The notes beneath the pieces were generated by a model that worked only from the letters and a program-made list of their open reading frames with translations, had not been told where the DNA came from and did not search any database. This document shows, piece by piece, positions 30,300 through 42,186 of a stretch of DNA of 64,000 bases; positions within the stretch are counted from its first letter, which is position 1; every line of letters begins with the position of its first letter. The position numbers were made by a program, and so were the translations under genes. Origin of the DNA: Symbiodinium kawagutii (lineage: Eukaryota > Sar > Dinophyceae > Suessiales > Symbiodiniaceae); the NCBI GenBank assembly GCA_009767595.1, contig VSDK01012558.1, forward strand, positions 315,269-379,268, written 5' to 3'.

Positions 30300-31427
30300 G
30301 GAATGAGGACAAAAACAACTAGCATGATATGTTCTATGATGGTTCGCTTGTAGCGGAACATAGGCCAAGGAAGTGGATGACCTGGCTGGAGTCGGTTGGA
30401 ATGGGCAACAGTGAGAACATGTGAGAAGTCCCCAAGCTATTTATCACCACTATAATCACTGATCATTGATATGATCCCCATGGCCGCTGTTCATCACCAC
30501 TCATCACCATCCATGAATCCATTGGAATTCAAAACCACCGGGGTTCACATGGTTCAGCTGTGTGCCAGTTCAGGTGTTGATTCCTTCCCACCTACGATTT
30601 GTCTTGGTGACGCATCAAGTCTTTGTGATGTCCACCACGCCTTTGCAGAATCTGAGCTGCAGCTGGCACAAAGCGATTGCCGCTCGCAACTTCGCATGCT
30701 GCAAATATATGATCCACTTGTTTATGTAATCAAAATGTAGGTTGTACATTTTCAGATACATTTGTTTACTATCAAATACGTTGAAATATATATATATATT
30801 AATACTAATGTTTACATGCATGTGTTTGCCTTAGGGACTCAGACAGGGCCGAAGCGGCTATTCCGTTTTTGTTCTGTCTACTTCGCTTTTAGCTTCGATA
30901 AAATCCATCTAAGGAAAAGAGATCACGACAAAACAACATCAGACTAATGACTCATGTGCCAGTCAAGACTGTGTTTGACAGTCTAGTGCTACTATCCGAA
31001 GAGATATCCTTGAATCCAGAAATGCTCAACCGAGATACCATCAGAAAAACTATGGTCACTTAATAGGGTTGATTAAGATGCGCATGCACCGGTGCTTGCG
31101 GAGCCCTTGCCCCTATACCTCCCAAAAATGACCCTTCCGCTGCCCATTGTTGGGGGACAAGACTACGATATAGCACACTCGTAATCTCATGTAATATCGT
31201 CATGTGTGGCTTAGAATGCCTTGGCCTGAAAAGCAATTGCTGACTTGAAGATGTTCTAGGAGGGACGCCCAATCTGTGATTGTTTGCACGTGCAGTTCCC
31301 AAGCTGAACCATCAACGACTCCCTCAACCTCCATTGCTGCCGTGCTCTGGTGGGAAAAGTGCTGCTGGTCAGGTTGCCCCATGGGATGCCATGGGTCCCT
31401 GGGTGGTCCCGGGTTTCCTGGGCCCAG

Positions 31428-31520
31428 GAACCTCTTTTTCGGAGACCCTGCAGCTCTGGGCTCTCCAGAGGAGCGGCATCGCATGCTGTGGATCCTGGAT
31501 AAGCTGCCTCCAGGCTGCAG
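31428..31520 (+). CDS. ABC copy B, NLFFGD exon
   Basis: After GGCCCAG the frame reads NLFFGDPAALGSPEERHRML, then WILDKLPPGCR. N-L-x-F-G-D followed by a helix matches the segment between the Q-loop and the signature loop of ABC proteins. It enters and leaves in phase 2 (CTGCAG/GTGAGG), and the split Arg codon is completed by the first G of the exon at 34196. Confidence 0.85.
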
Positions 31521-32239
31521 GTGAGGGAAACCCATGGATGAAGCTGGTGGGAGGCCAAGTGTTTGGGAGCAGCTGCAAGCTTCCAATTCACACCCTGGTT
31601 AGACCCAGGTAATTTTAAGATTTGTATGGATTCAGGGTTGGTTTGGCATTCTGGGGCTGAATGGCATATACAATCAGGACGATTCAAGATGTTTCTTGCT
31701 TTTATTCGTAGGTGTTTCGCACCTTTCTGGTTGGTGCTTCGCCTAGGAATATGATCAACACTCGCCAGCTGGCCGAATTGGAGCTTTCGTTGCTTCAGGA
31801 GACGGGGCCCGCCATGTGCTCCTGGGGTCTTGTTGTTGCTTTGGGGGCCTGACCCCGTGATGTTGTGATTGCAGTTGGGTACTTGGCTTCTATGGTTTGA
31901 TATGTTGATTAATATTGCTAGGGTATGTTAGTGTGACAACCCAGACAATCCACTGCAATACAGGAACCAAAGTGCCTACTCAGATTGGTGGCGAGTCGCC
32001 TGGTGGCGACTCGCTTGTCATGGCAGCTTAAACAAATCAGTGATTGTAAACCCAAGGCAGTGATGTAAATCTAAGTTTTCTGAACCATTCGTTTTTTTTT
32101 GAACAGGGCGGATGCCCTGCAATCGAATATGGTTTCCCACTCACGGGCCAGCAGTTATGGCAGACATGTGCTGGGTACAGATCTGCCTTTTACCAAGCAG
32201 CCCATGTATATCATATTGACCTTTAACGTTTCCAGGAGG

Positions 32240-32280
<41 letters not shown>

Positions 32281-34195
32281 GCCTGATCTTTTCTTCCACC
32301 AGAAACCTGTTGTGGTTCTTGTTGTTGCTGTTGCCTCTTTGCGACTTGAGGGCCTGTGTTGTTATCACTTTGAAGGAGTCAGCAGATGACGAGGATGATG
32401 AGGAAGTTTGGGGCTGTTGCCTCTCAACTGCAAATTTGTCAGCTAGAACCGCACTGCTCCCAGGTTGCAGCAATTTGTAAACATTTTCATGCAATGCATG
32501 TGGCACCTTGACCTTCTTACTCCCACCAGATTTTGCAAGACATGATGTGATAATTCTTTGTTTCACCTACTTTTACATGCGTATGGACTTTCATAGGTGT
32601 GAATATTGTGTGTAATTGTAAACTGCATTGACATGCAGCGTTTGCGTTTCATTATTTCAAGCTATATAGCATTACGTGCTGGATAGTTGGCTAGGGGCGC
32701 TCACGCTACTGGGTCTCTTATCAAATCTTGATTCTAGCGAGAGCAGGTCCCTTTGGACACCAAGGTCACGTCATTCTTTGGCCGTAGCGGGTGTCATGAG
32801 CATTTTCGCAGCTGACATTTCGTGATGAGGTATGTGTGTCTAATGAGAACTCATGTTTTGATACAGGGGTAGAGGATGGTGTTTCATCCCATGACCAGGA
32901 CTGGTTTTATTGCAAGATACTCCACACAGATCCCAAGTAAGAAAAGGGCAAGATCATCACCCAAAGCTAGATGGAAATACGATGGGGGTATAGGCCCCAA
33001 AAGCTTCAGGGTTGCGATCACTATATTTTTCTGTGAAGACCTTTGGCTGGACAATCATGATTTCTGGCCTGCCGGATTGACTACACACCATTGCTGTTGA
33101 TGACGGCCCCATCTTGACACAAGCACTGTGTCAGCTTGGCATTTGCAACCGCTCACAGAAACCATCATACGTACATGCATGCGCATCATGCGATGGCAAT
33201 GAGTTTGCATGGGCATGGATGTGCGAATTCCACATCACGTATGAAGGCAAGTAAATTTGTGGCTGACCTTTCCCTTACCATACATGCACCAGCACATAAT
33301 TCTGCGTGATCATGCAGGCACTGCGCATGCACCCTGCATGCACCGAATGAGTCTGATCCAAATCCACTAAGCAGGCAGCAATTATGTTTCTGGTTTTCCC
33401 TAGTAATCATTAACAAATGGTTGGTTGACTACTATTTTTCATAGGGGTTGAAACCACCAACCAGGTTTGGTTTGGGGGTGGCGGGTTTGGAATTGTGAGA
33501 TCCCCCGTTCATGAGAGCTGAACCGTGGTTGCATACATCCACCCATGCATACACGCTTGCATACTCACTTAAAACACATCACATACATGTTTCGACATCT
33601 AACGACGACCAGTTGCTGCAGAAGCGCAACATTTGGGAAACAACAAACGTCACATACCTACTCCGAAGATTCATGACATGAAGCCGCTACTGATTTCATG
33701 ATGTGAAGCTTCATGAAATGATGTCATATGATGTGTCCTCAGTCTTCCAATTTCGCTACAGATGGAGAGATGCCATGGAAACTGTGGGGAAACTTCCGGC
33801 TCTGGGCTTCAGGTCACCGAGCCGCGGAGCCCAAGTTGCAGCAGGAGTGGTGGACACTTGGCGCTTGGCGATGACGGTGGATGTGCCATGCCCATGTGCA
33901 ACCAGCTTGCCCTTGGAGGTCCCCCGGTGAAGCCACTGTGAAGGCAAGCCACTGCCAGGGAGGAACCCGTGAGTTGTAGCTTCAGCCCCTGAAACTGGTT
34001 GCCTCGCCACTTGTAGCAGTTGACAGCTGGATAGCAGTGAAAGTGGTTGCCACTTCAAAAAATCCAGAACTTTTGCAGAGTTGCGTTGATCTCTTCACAC
34101 TTACAATTTCTGTTTCAGAGATAGGATGGATGAAACTCAGCACTGGGCTCCTTGAGATGTCATGGTTTGATTCTGCTTGGACTGTGTGTCCTCAG
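31521..34195. other. long copy B intron with a CT microsatellite
   Basis: The phases of 31520 and 34196 match, so this may be one intron of 2675 bp. It has a (CT)n tract at about 32241-32277 and CATG-rich sequence near 33170-33360. Open frames at 31757-31830 and 33765-33930 (RWRDAMETVGKLPALGF) are possible but unneeded exons. Confidence 0.5.
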
Positions 34196-34280
34196 GAAGT
34201 TGGAGGAAGGCTCTAGCCGCGCCAAAGCAATTCGCAAGAAGCTGTCTGGCTGGCGGAACTCCTTGTCCTTCCAGGAGAAG
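34196..34280 (+). CDS. ABC copy B, exon with the C-loop segment LSFQEK
   Basis: After CCTCAG the frame reads (R)KLEEGSSRAKAIRKKLS then GWRNSLSFQEK. The signature loop is LSFQE instead of LSGGQ. It is the counterpart of 821-908. It ends in phase 0 at GAGAAG/GCAGGG, a GC donor where copy A has GT. The next exon continues directly with AKLHMARAL. Confidence 0.85.
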
Positions 34281-34734
34281 GCAGGGGCCCATCGCGGTAC
34301 CGGGTTGCCCTTAGAGGTGGTTGTGAGATGCAACGATGTTATACCGAAGGGCACCCTTTCGACGCGCCATCAAGATCCGTTGATGATAATATAATTAAGC
34401 TATTGCAATGTTTCGTTCATAACTTATGACGGTGTTGGTACGATTATATGACAGTGCGCGTACGAAATATTGCCATAGTTTATCAATTAATGAATGATAA
34501 GGAACTTAAGCATGACAAGCAGAAAATACAATCCAAAATGAAGAAACCAAGGTAGATCGAGTCTGGTGGCGGAGAATGAGTGTACCTTTAATCGAGTGTG
34601 TAGTCCCCAAAGGGCAACCGATAGCCGACAACCCATCCCTAAACAAGATCAGGGCACTCTCCAGCTATTATTTGGCCCCCCATGGTTGCTGCACATGGTC
34701 CTAACTTAGTGCAGCATATCTCTTGGGATTACAG

Positions 34735-34774
34735 GTGATGATGATGATGATGATGATGACGATGACGATGAACC

Positions 34775-34805
<31 letters not shown>

Positions 34806-34811
34806 CGATGG
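34735..34811. repeat. GATGAT/GACGAT microsatellite
   Basis: It is a run of GATGAT changing to GACGAT units, interrupted once by GAACCATGAC. It sits in the intron between the exons at 34280 and 35296. Confidence 0.9.
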
Positions 34812-35295
34812 TAGCAGTGAACCCAGTACACAGAGCTGGAATAAAATTGTGAGCATGATATTCAACGAGAAAATACTGATACCACGCCATGATATCAAGG
34901 TGACATAGGCTTTCTACCATTAGCAGTGCCTTGGTGATTTGGGTGCTTCTTTTGCTTCGTCCCAGCATTCCATGGAGCATTTGTTCCCAACAATTGTGGC
35001 TTCCCAGGCTTCCCAGATATTGAGATGTCAAGTGTGGGCGGGTGTTGGAGGCATTCTCGTGTAGTAATGGAGCTTTCCCTCTGTTAATCCTAGTTATGTA
35101 CATCCTGACTTGGCATCATCATGCTACATGTTTATGGTGGGTTGAAGCCAGCCTCCAGAAAAGGTCATTCACGAGAGGCATGGTCGGTCCTTGGTGTGTT
35201 TGTGGCAACTGTCATCCAGCGGCTGGTGGGACGGGAACTTCGAGTTGCCCGTAGCTCATTCATGAAAACCACCACTGCAACACCATCAGCCCGAG

Positions 35296-35363
35296 GCCAA
35301 ACTTCACATGGCCAGAGCGTTGATCATGAATCCTGAGATTCTGATCTTGGAGAAACCCTTGAT
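35296..35363 (+). CDS. ABC copy B, exon with the Walker-B region
   Basis: The exon reads AKLHMARALIMNPEILILEK then PL, nearly identical to 9083-9150 and also 68 nt. The Walker B is ILILEKP: the usual Asp-Glu pair is replaced by Glu-Lys, so the catalytic base position is altered. The acceptor is CCGAG/G. The donor is GAT/GTTCCT, GT type, phase 2, and the Met codon is completed by the G opening 36022. Confidence 0.88.
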
Positions 35364-36021
35364 GTTCCTTTGGCTCGTGACGTGATACGTCATTCAGGCT
35401 GAAGCCACAAACAACATGGGTTGACTCGACGGCAGGCTTCGGTAGAGAAGGTAAGCCCAGCAAGGGCTCAACAATGAACTGCTCATGTGAAGTGCACAAC
35501 TACAGGGTGGTACCTCCCAGTTGCCTGACTTGGATTTTAACTGGGGTAACTACCAGTTATAGAAAATACAACCATACTTAGGTGGCTTAAAAACCAACTT
35601 GTAACCAGGGGGTGCCACTCTGTAGGGAACCGGAGCTCATTCCAAAATCGTGGGTCAGGAGGTTTGATCATGTTGCAACACAGACCTTGGGCAGTCCCAG
35701 ATTCACTGCTCGCAGAAGCTGAGGGGAGTTCACTATGGCCAACCTTGGCCTCGGAAACAAAGCTATCCAGTCGCGGCATTGTGCGCGATTTTTCTCATTT
35801 ACAGGTCAACAATATCATTATCAACCAGTTGTTTTGCCATTATTGTTGCTTATTATCCCCTATGAATCCCTATTATCCCCTATGAATCCCTATCATTAAC
35901 CCTTATAATTATAATGGTATTATTGATTCCTATCATAAAACCTCTATAATCCTTATGATTCTTGCTTATTTACCAACTAATATGGAGAGAAGTTCTTCAC
36001 TTTGAACTCCATTTGTCTCAG

Positions 36022-36123
36022 GAACTTGGATGAGGCCGAGTCTGAACGCGTCATGACGGTGTTGCGCGAGTACGTGACCAACCGCGGGGTGGCCATGTCC
36101 AACGATAGTCGGGAATTGAGGAG
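36022..36123 (+). CDS. ABC copy B, D-loop exon
   Basis: After GTCTCAG the frame reads NLDEAESERVMTVLREYVTN, then RGVAMSNDSRELR. This is the part after Walker B with the D-loop-like NLDEAE. It ends in phase 2 inside the Arg codon (AGGAG/GCGCGA, GC donor). In copy A the coding sequence runs on without interruption at the same codon. Confidence 0.85.
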
Positions 36124-37445
36124 GCGCGAGAGCCTGGGTTGGCTGGAGAATTAAATTGGCTTGATGCTGGTTGATGTTTCTTGAAATAGTCGTTTCTCAA
36201 AATAGGCAACCCTGAAATCATCCAATATTAGTCATTTAAAGGAATAAACCAATCATGTTTGGGGCCCCTATTTAGAGACACACCCCTATGGTTAATGGTT
36301 ACTGGTACTGGGGTCATACCTGTAGCTGCCATTTTTTGATTCCCAGTCGTGCATTTTGGCGAGTGGCCTTGGCCGTGTTTTCCCACGCTTTGCTCTCGGC
36401 ACCCGATTGAAGCGGTGCTTTTACCATATCGGTTCTACATTAGAGGCACCCAAGAATCACAAGGCAAGCAAAAGTAAAGAATGAAACAAAGGCATATTTT
36501 CAGGAGAGGTCTGGGTTATTGGCAGCGCCTTGAGAATGTGACCATTTCCAGACTTCGGGCTCAGCCCTCCAGCCCCTGGTACATTGAAACCAGGAGCTTG
36601 GCTTTTGCATGCCAAAATTGCGACGGATTCAAAATCATGTTCAAAAGACCAGTTCTCAACCACGGCAATTTTGCACATAATCAAGGCAGTACCAATCAGA
36701 TGCAATGCGACGATGCTAAAAGGGTATCGAGATGGAAATGTTACCAACCAGTGCGCAACAACCGACCCACAACGCCTGATATGACTTGGGAAAAAGGAAT
36801 TATCAAGCAACAAGCGGTTGAGGGTTCACTATATCGTTCCACAGAATATTTTGCCGGAGCACAATCAGTTTGAACACGGTAGAGGCTTCTATGTGATGTC
36901 CTTGGTGTGAAAGATCGTCTTGCGAATAGTGTAGAAGCTTTTACTGATGGGTTGTAGTCATAGTTTTGGTTTTGAGAGCATTCTTTTTTTCGCACGTATG
37001 TGGCCGAATTCACATAGTTTCATGCCTGCCACCTCCAAGTGCTTCTTGAACCTAATACTTCGATAAATTCACTCACTTTGGGCAAAACCTTTGGACAAAA
37101 AATGCTACGCATTGACAGCCGTGAGTCAATGTCACAAACTAACCTTATCAACTAACTATCAGTTCTTTGATTATTGGCCATTACGTACTATTCGGCCTAG
37201 CTGGACTCGACGAGACGGCGATGAAGAGAGATACTATTTACCATGTATCACTTATATCTAATTTGGCCAGTTGCATCATGAATTTCACTTGTCCAATTTA
37301 CCATCGATATAGTTTTATATCATTTTGTCTACCATACCAGCAACGCCATGCATCATATGATTTACCATTTACATGCAACAATTGCCAGCCAGCCATGGAT
37401 TGGTCAGCAGTCACTGGCTGAAACCGCGGACAGCACCTTTTCCAG

Positions 37446-37526
37446 GCCGCGCACCTGCTTTTTTACCGCCGAGCGTCCGACGACGACCTTGGTGGATGCG
37501 GTGTGGGAGTTCAAAGACGGAGCCTG
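37446..37526 (+). CDS. ABC copy B, H-loop region exon
   Basis: After TTTTCCAG the frame reads RPRTCFFTAERPTTT, then LVDAVWEFKDG. The sequence TCFFTAERPTTT, where canonical ABC proteins have a strand ending in TH, lacks His. It enters in phase 2 and ends in phase 1 at GACG/GAGCCT, which would be a GA donor; copy A has GT at the same codon. Confidence 0.75.
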
Positions 37527-38242
37527 GGTCGCAGGATGCGGCGCCCGGAGAACCCATAGCTGTGACAGCTAAGCTGCTCAAGGGTTGGTGGATGAACTTG
37601 CATGGTGGCATAGCTGACTCAGAAAATGGAGTGAAGTGGAGGCACATCCCAAGACCTACAGAGTGGCATACCCTGGGTTATAAGATGGTTTGTAAGCCAC
37701 CTGAGTATATATCTTCTTTAACTGGTATAGTTACCCCAGTTATAACCCAAGTTAGCAAACTGGGGGGTACCACTCCGTATAGCCTCACTCTGTATTGCCC
37801 ATCTCTATATACTATATACATCGCAAAATTCCCCTGTTACCAGCCAGTGATGCTAAACGGAGCTGTTTCAAAAGGGAGTTCAACCACGATGAACCGGGTG
37901 ATAGTGACTGGTAATGACGCTAATTCGCTTCAGGCAGGTGGCTACGGGCGTAACCACTGCCCCAATTGGTTCCAGGCTTTGAGTGTGTGCCATGTGTCAT
38001 TTCTTCATTTTCGAGGGTTGCCCCACCCTTAAGGGCCAGGTGATGCCAGCTTTGTTTGACATTGTTCGTTATTGGAGAGGGGAAGTTTTAATTACATGCG
38101 CATATTATGTTTGTGTGTGCCGTGTCATTGGCTTGGCTCTATTGATTGGAGTTCGTGTGGTAGTTGTTGGTCAAGGTCCATAGCCTGCTGCATGTCCTGT
38201 GTGCTTGGCCTGCGGCCTTGGCATCAACGGTGCCAGTTCCAG

Positions 38243-38373
38243 GTGTTTGTTGCGAACTTCGCCCTGGAGAAAAGAATTCCAAGGACTCCAAAGATGCCCA
38301 CAGCCAGCTGGGAACATCCGTGTTATTGAATCTGGGCCAAGTGGTTTTGGAGGTTAAGCTGGCATCAGTATAA
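38243..38373 (+). CDS. ABC copy B, C-terminal tail exon (candidate)
   Basis: After GTTCCAG, phase 1 gives (G)VCCELRPGEKNSKDSKDAH, then QLGTSVLLNLGQVVLEVKLA and a TAA at 38371-38373. It is the counterpart of 10992-11104 in position and phase, with similar start (C-x-EL) and end (L-x-LG). It could instead splice at a GC donor after CTGG, as in copy A. Confidence 0.55.
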
Positions 38374-41300
38374 CTGCAATATACACAAAGAATACCTGCG
38401 GGTTGTGTGTCTCAGGGTGCATTTTGGAACTGGCCCAACAAGCAGTGGTGTGCAATTTATGGTTATGAGCCTGATAAATAAAGGCTGGGATGGAACGTGC
38501 CTTTTGATTAGCGGATGCTGAGTAGCGGCGTTGCACCCCAATGATAAAACTGGTTAGTGGATGTATTGCAAATCTTTTGAGATGGGGTTCACTGCAATCA
38601 AACCACTTGAGTACTTCACATGGCTACCCAACGCCTCGTTCCAGGGAATTGGCGCCTAATGGTTGGGGTTAATTAATTATCAATAGTAACGTAATCATTG
38701 CTGATGGCTGCTGTCAACAAGCAGCCAGTTTGGAATGACAACTAAACATCATACACTAAACTAAACCATCAAAAACCATCATGCATCACGAACATTACCC
38801 ATCACACACACACCATTGGCCACAATCGTAAATCACGATAGGTTTATGCTTCACTATCGTTGATCTTGCCTATTGAAGTGGCTTCTGAACCATCAGGAAC
38901 CGAGAGCCTTCAATTCTTGAACTGGGGATAAGCTTGGAGCATTCAACTTGTTTCTACCAGCGCTGCCAGTTCGAGGTTGGCTGTCCATGAGTCGGATGAT
39001 TCTAACATATTCTAACTACTCATTGCCCTGCGGTGAGCTAACCAGCTGTCTTGGTACACTGGTAGACTAACCGATCCTCTGGAAAACTAAGCTTGAATCT
39101 AAAAAACATATTTTCAACAGGTAAACCAGCTATAAATTGTGAATTGTGACCCATAGCTAGTTTAGCAAGGTGTAGTCGTGGTTAATCATTTCAAATCACA
39201 CAACCCTTGAGAATTGAATAATCCAGAAAATTGGAGATCCAGCTCTCAGCAAGATTCAGCTAAATTGACAGAGTTCACGCATAAGCGGCTGGTGATTTAT
39301 TTACTGGCAAATGTTGGAGTTGTCTTGTGATCAGGACCTGCCATTATTAAACTATAATCCATTATAGATGAGAGCAGGGGGATCAACATTGAGGAGGAAA
39401 ATCCAGAGAATCCAAAATGCGCAGGCAACAATTTCTCAAGATTTCTCAAGGGTACATTTCTCGCAGCGGATGTCAATGTCAAGATTATCAAGCCGCTGGA
39501 TTTGGGAGATTGCGCCTGCTCACCTAGGAACGTGAAACATCGAAGCACCACATTTTCCTCGCTTCCGAGCCCAGAAAGGAAAGGGTGACCGTTGCCACGG
39601 CACCTGGTGAGTAGCGAACCGAAACCTCCATTGATCAGCCGGTTCATCGAGGTCTCTCTCGTTGTGGGTTTGTGAGGGCTTATCTAATTCCAATCCTTGA
39701 ACTTGGAATCACATTTTCCACCATCAAGCCTTCATTGATCAGCAGTTCAGCTGGTCTCAATCCTTGAACTGGAATTACATTTTCCACCATCAAGTGTAGA
39801 AGAAATCCTGATGGAGTCATTGGTATTCATTGGTGGCATGTGGTTTTTAGCCATGAGATCGTATTGACCACTGCGGATTATCTTTGATCCGGTTGTTGGT
39901 TTGATTGCTTACTTTTGCTGGTGGCTATGTACCGTTGTTGCTGTAAGGGTGACTCCAAATTTGGCCCCAACTACTTGCCGACCGGTTTCTGCCACTTTCA
40001 ATCGGTTCATGTCAATGTTGCAGTATGAACCGCTTTTAACCAGCAAGTAGTCAGTCGATTCTTGCCCGCGGAGCAAAGTCTTTCGCGCGACAAGTGCCAC
40101 AAGCGCCACAACTGCCACGCGGCCTTCCGATGGGCTGGGTTGGTTCAGCTAGGGGAGAGTCCCGTGCGCCGTGCGCAAATCAATGGTCAATGGTCGAGTG
40201 TTGTCAAGCTTTGACAATAATCGGTTAGTGGATTTGCTGATGCTTATTTGGAGTAATTAGGAATGTTTGACCATTAAATGTAGGGACTAGCGGTATGAGC
40301 AGATAGGCAAAGAATGCTGAGTGATGAATGATGGTTGGCAATTGCTGGTCATGATTGATGAAAGTGGTTAATTATATAATTATTCATGGTTCTTGATGGT
40401 GGTCAATTCGGCTTACATTTTACATGTTTCGTTTTTGATTCTAAACAAGATAGGACAAGTGCAATGCTCCAGAACAGAGGACGATTTGTTGACCTGCTGT
40501 GTGATCAAATCATGTCAAATCGTTTCTGGTGTAGGAAATCATTAGCATTCATTGTTCGGCGTTTGGATCGCAAAGAATGACCAACTAGGGTGGCCTGTGC
40601 GACACCCAGAAATCTTGAATGCCCACGTGTTTGTCGCCTAGCAGCGGTGGCTATCATGCACTGAGTTGCGAATACGGTTTGTATCCATTTGGTTTGTTGC
40701 TGCCATTTGGCTCCCACGGGACGCAAACTGTGTTTAGCTTCACCATGGATACAAGTTAGGACATACAAAGTAAATGCCCTTCACTACTGCCGTATGTGCA
40801 CCAAGTAATGCGATCCATTTGTAAGAAGAACCCAAAGTTGAAAGCAAACATACACTGTTGGTTCACTACAGGATTGGTAGAAAACACGAATGAACATAGC
40901 AGTGATGGTAAGAATGTAATTATGGTTTTCACGAGGCATTTCAAGCTACAGTCACAATCATGTTTCCTTGGCCAAGGCCCGGCATGTTTTTTTCAAGCCT
41001 TAAGTACCAGATTATCCACCGGTGGTATAGTCTCCGTACCAATTTTATTCCCGCATAGTTTTGGTGAACTGAGGGTCCTGGACTAGCTTCACCAAACTCC
41101 ACACGCAACTGCAGTGCGGGGTATGGCTTAAATGGATTTCAATGGCTCATTTGCTGTTGCTGGTAGAACTTCCTGAGCCACAAGGTGTGTTTGGCGGTAC
41201 GTAAATGATGAATGGCCTTACTGGTGAACGACGGTTTCAGCAGCCAAACTTTGGCGGAAGGCCAGGGTATCAGCTGTCAGTGGTTCCCAACATGGTATTG

Positions 41301-42010
41301 CATGAATCCATCGGAGAGATCTTAGGTTTTGGGGTCATTTGGATCACCATGTTTCCATGTCCATCGATATAGTGGCACTCTTAAATGGCACAAATAAATA
41401 CACATATCCTTGTCAAGCAGTTGCCCACAAAATATATACGCGTGGGCTCACCCGTAACATCCATTGTCATGATTTGTTCACACCTTCGTCGCTGTTCTTG
41501 ACTTCGCAACTTGCTGATGATCAGCTTTTTCCAAGCCACGTTGCGAAGAACGCGGTGTGTGCGCGAACACATGCGGAACGAATTGAGTGCAAACAAAGGA
41601 GTGCTGCGGCGCTGGTCGGTTGTCCGGTCGGTTCGTGCTGGCCTCGGTTGGGTCCGGGAGACCAATCCCAAACGAGACGGATGAGAGCAGCATGGGAATC
41701 GTTCAACATCGACACCTCTGTGAGTTCCTCCTGTTTGGTCACTGATGATCACTGGAAGTGTTGGAGGTTGCCAGGGGGGGTTCCAGTCTTCGGGGGGTTC
41801 ACTCGTTTGCGAGTGAAGATGTTCAGACAGCGCGGCAGTTGCAGAAAGCATAGGGCTAGGGATCAGCATAACCTTAACGCCATGCGGATGAAGAGAGAGA
41901 GAGAGAGAGTAAACACGCAAATCTCATTCTTTATCATTTTTATCAATGTGTCGTATGTCGTGCGTGGTTGGGTCCCAGAGCCAGTTGCTACTGATAAAGT
42001 TCCCCTTCAG
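38374..42010. other. probable intergenic region between the ABC copy and the coiled-coil gene
   Basis: No exon is recognised with confidence. Features include CATCA-rich sequence near 38690-38830, a GACCCATAGC word at 39148 that may be a MITE end, a repeated TCCTTGAACTGGAATCACATTTTCCACCATCAAG-like phrase near 39692-39795, and a (GA)n tract near 41890-41909. Gene start and polyadenylation signals cannot be placed. Confidence 0.45.
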
Positions 42011-42186
42011 TTTGCAATTTGGAGACCGCAGACGGGGTCAACCAACGTGTGGCCATGGGAAGGTCTTCGTCCCCCGAGGTTGACCCGTCGCAGCTGCATG
42101 ACATGCGCGAGCGCTTGGTGTCTGAGAGCAGTCGCCTGGAAGACGAAGCCGAACGCACCAGACAGGAAGTGGAGCGCGAGGCGCAG
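42011..42186 (+). CDS. coiled-coil protein gene, acidic/basic coiled-coil exon
   Basis: After CCTTCAG the frame reads NLETADGVNQRVAMGRSSSP, then QLHDMRERLVSESSRLEDEA and ERTRQEVEREAQ. It is a highly charged helix with heptad-like hydrophobics. It enters in phase 1 and ends in phase 0 at GCGCAG/GTGAAG. This is the first confident exon of the third gene. No specific family is recognised. Confidence 0.75.

Larger units (their letters stand above)
29241..31427. other. copy B intron region with two MITE-like copies
   Basis: It contains the elements at 29384 and 30184, a CA/TG-rich microsatellite at about 29575-29662 and an AT repeat at about 30785-30799. A possible exon at about 30649-30705 (after TTTGCAG, SELQLAQSDCRSQLRML in one frame) is not supported by phase. 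Confidence 0.5.

Noticed and set aside
36322..36345. GCCATTTTTTGAT resembling part of the dinoflagellate spliced leader
   Set aside because: Only GCCATTTT matches; the GGCTCAAG end is absent, so it is not a spliced-leader relic.
39148..39157. GACCCATAGC as another MITE end
   Set aside because: No partner terminus or shared core within 200 bp on either side; a 10-base match alone is weak.
41381..41920. 179-codon minus-strand frame
   Set aside because: Begins in a (CT)n run and has no domain; likely chance.
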